A DNA stretch of 39,046 bases from Arthrobacter liuii (GTDB lineage: Bacteria > Actinomycetota > Actinomycetes > Actinomycetales > Micrococcaceae). The position numbers were made by a program, and so were the translations under genes. The DNA is taken from the NCBI RefSeq assembly GCF_014639275.1, contig NZ_BMFW01000033.1:522-39567 (forward strand), read 5' to 3'. This document shows positions 23,640 through 31,103 of the stretch, piece after piece (position 1 is the stretch's first letter; the number at the start of each line of letters is the position of its first letter). The notes below the pieces were generated by a model, which saw nothing but the letters and a program-made list of their open reading frames with translations, was not told the DNA's origin and made no database searches.

Positions 23640-24128
23640 TGTACTAAAACATACTCAAGCAATTGAACGATTCGATTCATGATTGTAGAGACAGGTCTCG
23701 GAACGGAGGGGAGCTGTGTCACTTTCTCGCAGGTAGGCGCTCGGCCGGATAACCCAGGATGACCGCCGATGCCCTCGCTTTACGTGCGGAGGCTCGATTC
23801 CTTAGGAGAGTAGGACCGGATGCGAGACTGACAGAAGGGCGCACACTATTGACCGCCCCGACGGCAGCGTGCGACGCGGCTCCTCGGTGAATTCCACGAA
23901 GATCGCAACTTGGGGTCTTGGCAGTAATAGCGTGACATTGCGCGCTAAGCCTGGTGTGTCCGGTCATTGCGCATCGCATCGTGGGGTCTTGGTAGTAACG
24001 GAGCAGGGACACATGCTATGGCCTTGGGATGATGCTGCCGGCGGATCGGAATGGTTCCCAGTTGCGGTGCGCCGCCCCCGGTGGGATGGCTGAGCATCTG
24101 CTGTCTTTGGCTGGCTTGCTAGATTGGG
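23640..24128. other. Gap with two short direct repeats
   Basis: This 489-bp region has no credible gene. GGGGTCTTGGCAGTAA (23912-23927) is repeated as GGGGTCTTGGTAGTAA (23983-23998), 71 bp later, one base different. CATTGCGC occurs twice between them. GAGAcaGGTCTC near 23688-23699 resembles part of the flanking recombination sites, but too weakly to count. The repeats may be the scar of a lost insertion or tandem binding sites. Confidence 0.4.
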
Positions 24129-24620
24129 GTGGTGGAACGTGGACTGGCTTCTCGAATCCCTCGTCCGTACGGCGGGTCCCTCATCGGCAAGGGGGCGGTC
24201 GCGTACCGCCGCGCCGGTGAAGGCCTCGATCCGCGCCGAACTGTCTCGGTCCCGCTGATCGGGTCCTACCCCCTCCTTGCTGCCTGGGCCGGGCTCAATG
24301 GCCTCAGACTCGATGGTCGCGACACGCTGCACGCCATCGAAGCCGCGATCGGCGAAGGGGGAATCGATGTCGACGGGCCGATCATGCTCGAAGTCGGCTA
24401 TTTCTTAGGCGACACCCTCTGCCAAGAATACGAAGGGTGGGAGTGGAACATCGACGCATCCGGCCTTCCTGTTCTCGTATTCGATCGTGAGCATCCCGCC
24501 AACGCACTCGTCTGGAATGTCTTCTCCTTCCTCCGGAAGAAGACCGGCCCAGGGCCTCTGACACTCGCAGAAGCCCTGGACCGCATGGGAGCAGATTCAG
24601 TCGAACGCCGGCACCGCTAG
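24129..24620 (+). CDS. Hypothetical protein (163 aa)
   Basis: I do not recognise this protein. It is soluble, has no signal peptide, and is acidic in its central part. Distinct motifs are GPIMLEVGYFLGDTLCQEYE, GWEWNID and VWNVFSFLRKKTGPGPLTLA. The pattern of a glycine-leucine 'LG' helix, a tryptophan-rich strand and a C-terminal arginine/lysine helix recalls small immunity-type or DUF proteins, but that is only a resemblance. The start is GTG 24129 or GTG 24132, with GG-rich sequence upstream. It converges with the frameshifted lipoprotein gene, 27 bp apart, inside the acquired block. Confidence 0.55.
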   Translation: MVERGLASRIPRPYGGSLIGKGAVAYRRAGEGLDPRRTVSVPLIGSYPLLAAWAGLNGLRLDGRDTLHAIEAAIGEGGIDVDGPIMLEVGYFLGDTLCQEYEGWEWNIDASGLPVLVFDREHPANALVWNVFSFLRKKTGPGPLTLAEALDRMGADSVERRHR

Positions 24621-24647
24621 CTAACGCCACCTACGTCCCTCATCTTC

Positions 24648-25318
24648 TTACCCGCAGTTGTACCTCGTGAATTCCCCGACTCCGGGATCGGCCGCCGATG
24701 CGGTGTACTCAGTCCCCATCGAATCCCACAGATAGCCGTCGGTCTCGGCCATGAACCCGCTCACGTTGCCCGTCGGGCACTGGTACTCGGCTTCGCCCTG
24801 AAGCTCTTGCCCCCCGCCTATCGCGGGATCTGGCTGAGCAACCCAAGTCTCGCCACCTGTGATGTGTCGCTCCGGTAGGTGAAGCCGAGAGTGACGTACA
24901 GCGTGCACGTGTTTCCGAAGCCATTCTGAGCCGCCGGGACGACAAGCGCGGCCGGCCGGATCGCAGCGCTCGTTGCCATTCCTGCTGCGGAAGTCCCACG
25001 CGCCAACGCGGTGCTGGCTGTCGGGGCGTGTGGCGCAACGGTACCGGTCTTCTTCTGGAAAGGCACCGATTTCGTTGCCAGGATCTTCCCGCCACCGTGA
25101 GAAGCCATGAACTTGTTCACCGCATCAAGGTGCTTCTGCAAGCCGATGTCATTTCCAGCCGTAGAAACCGACATAATCGACCCTGGGCTTGATGCCACGG
25201 CCCGTACAGTCCGCGCCTGCGTTGCACCTTGGGCCTCGACACCACCGCTCGAACATCCGGCCAAACCCAGCCCGAGCACCACAAGGGCAGCCAATGCGCT
25301 GAACACCCGCTTCTGCAT
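24648..25318 (-). pseudogene. Lipoprotein gene interrupted by a frameshift
   Basis: The N-terminal frame starts at ATG 25318 with a lipoprotein signal: MQKRVFSALAALVVLGLGLA then GC. It runs to a stop near 24830. The same protein continues in another frame from about 24870 to 24648, with HITGGETWVAQPDPAI and EAEYQCPTGNVSGFMAE and a final YNCG. The break is near 24865-24880. Without it the product would be about 223 residues, a secreted lipoprotein with Cys pairs and no recognised domain. It could be a genuine decay or a base-calling error. It lies next to the right recombination site and reads inward. Confidence 0.65.
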
Positions 25319-25430
25319 CAATCCCCAATCAGTAGTGCTGTCGTCGTCAACAGCAACGCAACTCTCAATGCTGCCCGAGATTCTGTCAATCGATTTGACC
25401 AAACTGGCAGAAAGTGTAAGCAGCTATTCA

Positions 25431-25553
25431 TCTCGTTAACCTTTGGGTAACGAGACGTCTCACTGCTTATGTGCCTCCCCCTAAGATCCTCATTACTGTG
25501 AAATCTCGCGACTTTCTGTGCGTCCGGCGATTCTCATGACTATGTCTCGAAAC
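25431..25553. repeat. Right serine-recombinase (res-like) site, beside the recombinase gene
   Basis: Two conserved blocks (25431-25462 and 25529-25553) match the left array in inverted orientation. The first contains TCTCGTTAAC facing GTAACGAGA around a short centre, then the palindrome GAGACGTCTC. The second has TCTCGAAAC immediately before the recombinase start codon at 25555. A multi-subsite array directly upstream of a resolvase gene is the standard layout of Tn3-family res sites, which supports this reading. Confidence 0.75.
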
Positions 25554-25554
25554 C

Positions 25555-26152
25555 ATGGAGGCACGCGTGCCGAATCTTATTGGATATGCGCGGGTTTCGA
25601 CACGGCACCGGTCCACGGACCGGCAGCGGGCCGATCTGCTGGCCGCCGGCGTTCGACGCGATGACCTCTACGTCGACCAGGGTGTCTCCGGAGCGCGTGC
25701 GCCGCGACCCCAGTTCGATCAAGCGCCCGACGCGCTGATTGAAGGGGACACCCTCGTCATCACGACTTTCGACCGGCTCGGGCGATCGACTCAGAACATG
25801 CTTGCCTTCGTCGACGAACTCCGCAGCAGGGGCGCGCGCGTCCTGAACCTGGGCGGAGGCGACGCCGACACAGCAACACCGATGGGCTCCGGGCTGTTCC
25901 CAATCATGGCCGCCCTCGCGCAGATGGAACACGAGATCAACCGCGAAGCGTCACTGATTCGATAATCAAAGAGAAGCTGGCAAGGACCTTGGCGGCCGAC
26001 CCCGCCGGGTCAGTGACAGTCAGATCAGAAGCGCCTGCTGCCTAGTCCTAGGTGGCGAGCCCGCAGCGCAGGGTGCCCGGGATCTCGGTATGTCCCGCGC
26101 GACGTCCTACAGGCGGGCACGCGCGCTTGCCGACGAGCAGGGCTACATTTAG
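25555..26152 (+). pseudogene. Serine recombinase (resolvase/invertase family), broken by two frameshifts
   Basis: The first frame (25555-25965) encodes the catalytic domain: LIGYARVST with the nucleophilic serine, DRQRADLLAAGV, and FDRLGRST with the conserved arginines. It also has ALAQMEHEINRE. It then hits a stop. The expected junction VTDSI appears in another frame at about 25950-25964. The DNA-binding tail appears in the third frame: AGKDLGGRPRRVSDSQI (from 25976) and the helix-turn-helix ARDLGMSRATSYRRARAL, ending at 26150-26152. Repaired, it would be about 199 residues, normal for the family. So two small indels between about 25945 and 25975 separate the catalytic and DNA-binding parts. 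It lies directly behind its likely site. Confidence 0.82.
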
Positions 26153-26323
26153 CGCCACAAATAGACCGCCAATCACCGCCAAAAGTCACAATAGCCTTGT
26201 ACGCAAGACCCGTACGACCAAACGCACGATGACGGGGGAATTTCCGCCTCCCATGGGGACAGTTTTTGTCCAATCGGTTTAGATTAGGACCGAAATCGAT
26301 CGAGGCTTTGGGAGTTACGAGTC

Positions 26324-26692
26324 ATGGGAACTGTTGAATCGGGAAAAGCTGAAGTGTTCTTGGACGAGCACGGAGTACTTCAGCTGAAGTGGGCGCGCGG
26401 TGCCGTCATCCACACAAATGATGCTGAGGCGGCGATGCGCAGGGTCAACGAGCTCTGTGGGCAAACTGAGCACCCACTCTTGGTGGACATGGCCACAACC
26501 TCCACCGTCAGCCGCGGAGCCCGCGCCGTTTTCGCCCGCCCCTGCCGGGCATCACAAGTCGCGCTGCTAGGCAATTCGCCTGTCGACAAAGTCACGGCCA
26601 CCTCCGTTTTGTCGATGAACAAGACAAGCCGCCCTAAACGCTTTTTCAGCTCAAGGGCAGAAGCCATGACATGGTTGATGACAAGGAACTAA
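26324..26692 (+). CDS. STAS/SpoIIAA-like small protein
   Basis: This 122-residue soluble protein has alternating strands and helices, for example VFLDEHGVLQLKWARGAVIH and HPLLVDMATTSTVSRGARAVF, ending in AEAMTWLMTRN. This layout resembles SpoIIAA-like/STAS fold proteins that are widespread in Arthrobacter and related genera, often with several copies per genome. No phosphorylatable serine could be assigned with confidence. It is monocistronic, with about 170 bp to the recombinase remnant and a weak ribosome site. Function unknown. Confidence 0.55.
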   Translation: MGTVESGKAEVFLDEHGVLQLKWARGAVIHTNDAEAAMRRVNELCGQTEHPLLVDMATTSTVSRGARAVFARPCRASQVALLGNSPVDKVTATSVLSMNKTSRPKRFFSSRAEAMTWLMTRN

Positions 26693-26770
26693 CCCGGCTG
26701 GGAACGGCTTGCGTAACCACACTCCTTTATGCGGCGCCTCTTACTCTGGCTACAGATCTGTCGGAGCTTC

Positions 26771-27457
26771 CTAGGAGGGGTTTTGCAGCTTGAGTTTCAT
26801 GCCGGGTTCAAAGGATGCGGTGGCTTCTGGGGACAGTGACCACATTCCGGGGAGTTTGTTATCCGTTACCAATTGCCGAACTGGTATTCCAAAGCGTGCT
26901 GCTACTGCCCCTGGGTTGTCTCCTTCGACAACGGTATAAACATCCGGGCGTCCCGATGCGTCCTTTTGGTAACCGCCGGCCGCTCCCGGGCGCAGGTAAT
27001 CGACCCCTCGCAGGTCCAGAACAGTTCCCGCCGCGGGCTCTGCGTCCACCGGCTTCGCCTGGAACGCTTTGAGGCTCGCTTCTTTGAGCTCAAATGCTTT
27101 CGCGATGGATGCCCATGTGTCGTCTGTGACAGTCGTGTACGTCACTGGCAGTTTGTAAGAGCTCAGCCCCACCGTGCCAGCCACATCAGGGGTGGGTGCA
27201 CTGGAACGGGATGCAACAGCCGCCGCTGCCACTGCTACGGGAGACGCACTGGAGGTAGTGGGGGACGGCGCGGGCTCCGAATAGGAACATGATGTCAGCA
27301 GCATTGCCGACGCCGCGAGAAACCCGGCGGTCCCTGTTTTCCAAGCTCCCAGTCTGTCCCCATGCATGTAAGCCCCCAAATCATCCCCGAAGGTGCGCTG
27401 CTGCAGATCCGAACGTCTATACGTGGCCTGCTCACTCAGACCAAACCAGCCTTTCAT
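26771..27457 (-). CDS. LysM-domain lipoprotein
   Basis: This 228-residue protein has a lipoprotein signal with lipobox LLTSC, a Ser/Pro/Ala-rich linker, and two LysM-like segments. The first starts YTTVTDDTWASIAKAFEL and the second YTVVEGDNPGAVAARFGIPV. LysM units bind peptidoglycan, so it is probably anchored to the membrane and touches the cell wall. Two starts are possible. ATG 27457 has the better GAGGGG ribosome site but puts 30 extra residues before the signal. ATG 27367 gives a classic short signal peptide. It lies 18 bp behind the small membrane protein gene and is likely co-transcribed. Confidence 0.8.
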   Translation of the reverse strand: MKGWFGLSEQATYRRSDLQQRTFGDDLGAYMHGDRLGAWKTGTAGFLAASAMLLTSCSYSEPAPSPTTSSASPVAVAAAAVASRSSAPTPDVAGTVGLSSYKLPVTYTTVTDDTWASIAKAFELKEASLKAFQAKPVDAEPAAGTVLDLRGVDYLRPGAAGGYQKDASGRPDVYTVVEGDNPGAVAARFGIPVRQLVTDNKLPGMWSLSPEATASFEPGMKLKLQNPS

Positions 27458-27475
27458 CTGCAGTCCCCTCGGGCC

Positions 27476-27775
27476 TCAATTGCGGGGAGGCAGCGTCGTG
27501 TATCCGCGGGCCAGCTCATCCTTCTGGGCGCGTGCCTGACGCACGCTCAACACGACACCAAGAATGCCGAGCAGGACAAACGGGCCAAGCGGATCCCAAA
27601 CCCGAGCGCCCGCAGCGGCACCAGCGATCACTGCCCCGTCCACCACAACCATCCACACGGTGGCGGCGATCATGCCGATGCCAACCCGTCGCCGGCGGGC
27701 TCGGAGCGCACCGGCGGACGGCTGAACAGGGAGCGCGGCCCACCGTTCCTTGGGCACGAACTCAATCTCGTTCAC
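27476..27775 (-). CDS. Small membrane protein (two helices)
   Basis: This is about 99 residues from GTG 27775, chosen because GGGGAGG lies 5 nt upstream. A TTG at 27802 is less likely. A basic segment (RARRRR) precedes two hydrophobic helices, IGMIAATVWMVVVDGAVIAG and PLGPFVLLGILGVVLSV. The C-terminus is charged. No known domain. Immediate linkage to the LysM lipoprotein gene suggests a shared envelope role. Confidence 0.6.
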   Translation of the reverse strand: MNEIEFVPKERWAALPVQPSAGALRARRRRVGIGMIAATVWMVVVDGAVIAGAAAGARVWDPLGPFVLLGILGVVLSVRQARAQKDELARGYTTLPPRN

Positions 27776-28150
27776 CCGGACCTCCCCGACAGGCTCGACC
27801 AACGCGGCCTACCGGGCCGCCGACGCAAGCCTAACGTGCCGGCCAGCTGGATCACCGCGAGGCTTCGTTCCGAAAGGCCAGGAATAAAGATTACGGACGC
27901 GCTCGGATTCCTATTCACCCTCAATCAAGCCACCCGGTCCAGCACATTAGTGGTCCGCTGACCGCCGTGAGCTTGTTTAGTTGAAGGCCCAGCAGTCAAG
28001 ACGGCGCCACTAGAATGACCCAATCTCGGACAACAAACCAGTCCCCCAAGCTTCAGTCAGTTCTGTTCGGCGCGGAGAATGCCGTTCAGTCCGTTCCGGG
28101 CTCGCTCCGACAAATCGAACAGTGAATGAACCGCCGTTCTCGATGAACAG
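27776..28150. other. Gap before the IS481 fragment
   Basis: No gene is supported in these 375 bp. Open frames on the + strand run through it only as shadows of the small membrane protein gene. No inverted repeat marking the left end of the insertion element was recognised. Confidence 0.4.
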
Positions 28151-28574
28151 TCACACCGTAGGTCTTACCGTTCACAGTTCAGCAATCGCTGAGGTCCTGC
28201 CTGACGAGAAAGGCCCCACCTGCGCCGGGTTCCTCACCAGGGCGTCGGCGGCCATGGCAGCGAACGGAGCCCCGGTGCTCCGAGTGATGACCGACAACGC
28301 CTTCGCCTACCGGCTCTCCCGTGACTTCCAGGACACATTGGACCCACTCGGCGCCAAACACATCCTGATCAGACCCCGCCACCCTTGGCAGAACGGCAAA
28401 GCACGCTTCAACCGAACCCTCCAGGAAGGCTGGGCATACCGACAACCCTTCACCTCGAACCAGGCACGCACCGACGCCCTGCAGCCATGGCTAGACTTCT
28501 ACAACAACCACCGGCCACACGGCAGCCTCGGGGGCAAGCCACCCATCAGCAGGTGCAACCAACCTACTGGCTGA
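28151..28574 (+). pseudogene. IS481-family transposase fragment lacking its catalytic glutamate
   Basis: Only the C-terminal integrase-core half is present: EVLPDEKGPTCAGFL, the second aspartate in MTDNAFAY, HPWQNGK, RFNRTLQEGWAYRQ and FYNNHRPHGSLGG. In intact relatives NGKxERFNRT carries the catalytic Glu. Here the sequence reads NGKARFNRT, so that codon is deleted in frame. The N-terminal HTH domains and first Asp are missing, so the fragment is inactive. Confidence 0.85.
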
Positions 28575-28741
28575 GTACATCTAGGCGCCTTTACGGAATC
28601 ACCATTATCGGCGTTCGAAAATTGATCAGGGGCAAAGGTGTGAGGCCACCGCTGAGGTTCGCTTGCGCGGCCGCGCGTTGGCACCTGATTGTGCAACACA
28701 TCTTGGTGCCGCTGCGCGACCTTATCTACTCAAGGCAGCAG

Positions 28742-29488
28742 TCAGACAGGTCGGTCCCTTGGCTCGCCGAGTGTGGCCTTGATTTTCCCTTTCAGGAATT
28801 GCTGACCCTCGCTGCTCGGGTGTTCGCCGTCCGGACCCAATAGTGCGGAGTCGGGCCCGGGTATCCAATGTTCCGCCACCGGATCAACAAATTCAACGCC
28901 GACGTCGAGGGCCGCCATCCGCTCCTGATCACGAATTATATCGATATCTGATGCAGCCGAGTCAAAGGCCGGCAGCGGGCCGATAACGACGCGCTTGGCG
29001 TGGGGAGCCAACGTCTTGGTCGTCTGGAGCGCGTCCATGACGGCCGCGTGCAGCTCCGCGGGGTCCTGGCCTGCGTCATTGTCTGAGCCAAAGAATACAA
29101 CCACGTCGGTCGAGGCGTTGATGGAGCCCTTGATTTGTGTCTGGAAGGTGGCTTCTTCGTCACCGACGGCAATGTAGCCCGCCCCGTTCATGGCGGCATT
29201 AATGACCTCCACCGGCACCTGCACGGAATGCAGATCATCACTCAGCAGCCGCGGCCATGCTTCCTCCGGGCTGGTCCCATACCCCGTGCTGAGAGAATCG
29301 CCGATGATCACGATGCGTTCGGTTGCGACCGGTTTGGGGACCGGCATCGCCACCTGAACGGATCTGTTGTCCTGCTGACTCTCCGGGCCGATGGTCTGAT
29401 CAGCTACAGGGGCGCAACCGGCAGCGGCGACGGTAAATGCACAAAGGGCAGCCGCCGGAATGAGCGGGCGGCGGAAGCCGGAGGTCAT
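28742..29488 (-). CDS. SGNH/GDSL hydrolase lipoprotein
   Basis: This 248-residue secreted esterase/lipase-type hydrolase starts at ATG 29488, supported by GGGAG 8 nt upstream. The longer frame to 29731 lacks support. The signal peptide ends in lipobox AAGC (Cys25). The four SGNH blocks can be traced: block I IIGDSLSTGYG with nucleophile Ser65, a block II glycine in NAAMNGAGYI, block III FFGSDND with the oxyanion Asn, and block V DGEHPSSEG with the catalytic Asp-x-x-His. The substrate is unknown. Surface SGNH enzymes often remove acetyl groups from cell-wall or host glycans. Confidence 0.87.
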   Translation of the reverse strand: MTSGFRRPLIPAAALCAFTVAAAGCAPVADQTIGPESQQDNRSVQVAMPVPKPVATERIVIIGDSLSTGYGTSPEEAWPRLLSDDLHSVQVPVEVINAAMNGAGYIAVGDEEATFQTQIKGSINASTDVVVFFGSDNDAGQDPAELHAAVMDALQTTKTLAPHAKRVVIGPLPAFDSAASDIDIIRDQERMAALDVGVEFVDPVAEHWIPGPDSALLGPDGEHPSSEGQQFLKGKIKATLGEPRDRPV

Positions 29489-29608
29489 CCACGCTCCCGG
29501 GGAACGTCCTAAACCAAGTCGCTGTGCCATGCAATCCAGAATAAACGGCCTGTTGAAACAGCCGGCGAACAACAACAGGCTTCGGGCAGCAAAGATGAAA
29601 TCAAAGGC

Positions 29609-29776
29609 ATGCTGTACGCGCTCTTTATGACCGCCGTGGCCGAACTGGTGACCTACGCCCTGATCCTCGCCATCAGCTTCCTGCGACTGCGGTTCGCCGA
29701 GCTGAGGGAGCACCCGCGCCATTCCGAACAAACAGTTATATACACAGGTTTCACCAGACTGGAAAGGGCGGAATAG
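29609..29776 (+). CDS. Small membrane ORF or gene remnant (55 aa)
   Basis: Starting at ATG 29609, 55 codons encode one hydrophobic helix (ALFMTAVAELVTYALILAIS) and a charged tail (LRLRFAELREHPRHSEQ). The helix-then-basic pattern looks like real coding sequence, but the ribosome site is weak. It could be the 3' remnant of a larger membrane-protein gene. Confidence 0.3.
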   Translation: MLYALFMTAVAELVTYALILAISFLRLRFAELREHPRHSEQTVIYTGFTRLERAE

Positions 29777-30052
29777 TCATACGGAGGTGTCGCTGGACTG
29801 CACCCCAACCCGACGCCAAGGCCGTCGGCAGGGGGAGATCTGCGGTCAGTGTCGGCGGAGCACCCCCGGGTGACCCCGGCGTAACAACGAATGACAAAGG
29901 CAGGGGAAGGCCAGACTTCCCAGGCAGCCTCTCTGCGCCGACAGGCGGCTCCTGATCGGGCGTCCCTGTTAGGTTGGCTATGCGGGTTACCCGTGAGTTG
30001 TCCCCGGTTGGCTGGGTCGCCCCATGCGGCCTTCTATTGCGTGGAGGAAACT

Positions 30053-31102
30053 TTGAGAGCTTTGACCGTTGTTCCTGAAAAGAAGGATTCGTTGAGACTG
30101 CGGGATATTGCCGAGCCGGACGCGGCGGAAGGCCAGCTCCTGGTCGAGACACTCGAGGTAGGGCTTTGCGGTACCGACATCGAAATCATTTCCGGAGAGT
30201 ATGGGGAAGCGCCGGAGGGATCGCCTTTCCTTGTCCTGGGGCACGAGAATCTTGGCCGGGTTCTTGAAGCTCCGGAGAATTCCGGGTTCAGCATGGGTGA
30301 CCTCGTGGTATGCATCGTGCGGCGGCCGGACCCGGTACCGTGCCCTGCGTGCGCTGCCGGCCAGTGGGATATGTGCCGCAACGGCCGCTACACCGAACAT
30401 GGCATCAAGGGTTTGCATGGGTTCGCCCGGGAGCGTTACCGTGCCGATCCGGACGCGCTGGTCCGGTTGGGTCCGTCGCTGGCCAAGGTCGGTGTCCTGC
30501 TGGAACCGACGACGATTGTGGCCAAGGCCTGGCAGCACATCGATGCGATCGGCTCCCGCGCTTTCTTCCAGCCCCGGACGGCGGTCGTCACCGGGGCGGG
30601 CCCGGTTGGCCTGCTCGCGGCGCTCCTGGGGGTTCAGCGCGGCCTGGATGTCCACGTCTTCGACCGGGTCACGTCCGGTCCGAAGCCGCGCTTGGTAGAG
30701 GACCTCGGTGCGACCTATCACTCGGAGAGCCTCGCCGATTCGGGCGTTAAGGCCGATATCCTGGTCGAATGCACCGGGGTTGCCTCCGTCGTGATGGAAA
30801 CGGTCACCTGCCGGGCTGTGGATTCGGTAACGTGCCTGACCGGGGTGTCCTCGACCGGCAAAAGCGAGCAGGTGGACGTCGGTGCCATGAACCGGGCCCT
30901 GGTGCTTGGCAACGAGGCAGTGTTTGGCAGCGTCAACGCCAACCGCAGCCACTACGAGGCCGCGGCTACCGCTCTGGAGAGGGCGGACAGCGGGTGGCTG
31001 GAGCGCGTGATCACCCGGCGTATACCGCTTGCCGACTTCCAGGATGCGTTCCGCCGACAGGACACCGACGTGAAGGTCGTCCTGGAAGTGAAGGGCTCCT
31101 GA
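30053..31102 (+). CDS. Zinc-dependent glucose 1-dehydrogenase
   Basis: This 349-residue medium-chain dehydrogenase is predicted to oxidise glucose to gluconolactone with NAD(P). The start is TTG 30053, chosen because GGAGG lies 5 nt upstream and the protein then begins MRALTVVPEKKDSLRLRDIA as in the family. The longer frame to 29891 has no support. Catalytic zinc ligands are in GLCGTDIE and GHENLG. PCPACAAGQWDMC resembles the shortened structural-zinc region of glucose dehydrogenases. GAGPVGLLAALLG binds the cofactor. The gene stops 1 bp before the GH15 start, so the pair is coupled. Confidence 0.85.
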   Translation: MRALTVVPEKKDSLRLRDIAEPDAAEGQLLVETLEVGLCGTDIEIISGEYGEAPEGSPFLVLGHENLGRVLEAPENSGFSMGDLVVCIVRRPDPVPCPACAAGQWDMCRNGRYTEHGIKGLHGFARERYRADPDALVRLGPSLAKVGVLLEPTTIVAKAWQHIDAIGSRAFFQPRTAVVTGAGPVGLLAALLGVQRGLDVHVFDRVTSGPKPRLVEDLGATYHSESLADSGVKADILVECTGVASVVMETVTCRAVDSVTCLTGVSSTGKSEQVDVGAMNRALVLGNEAVFGSVNANRSHYEAAATALERADSGWLERVITRRIPLADFQDAFRRQDTDVKVVLEVKGS

Positions 31103-31103
31103 C

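Noticed and set aside
23719..24012. Leftward 97-codon frame in the DUF805 downstream gap
   Set aside because: Its composition is random-like and the frame covers the two direct repeats. No ribosome site or family recognised.
19661..25462. Ordinary transposon with target-site duplication
   Set aside because: Flanks immediately outside the two inverted blocks do not match each other, and no transposase is present. The multi-block layout fits recombinase sites better than terminal repeats.
29751..30152. Leftward 133-codon frame opposite the glucose dehydrogenase start
   Set aside because: Proline/arginine-rich, no recognisable domain, and overlaps the well-supported dehydrogenase start.
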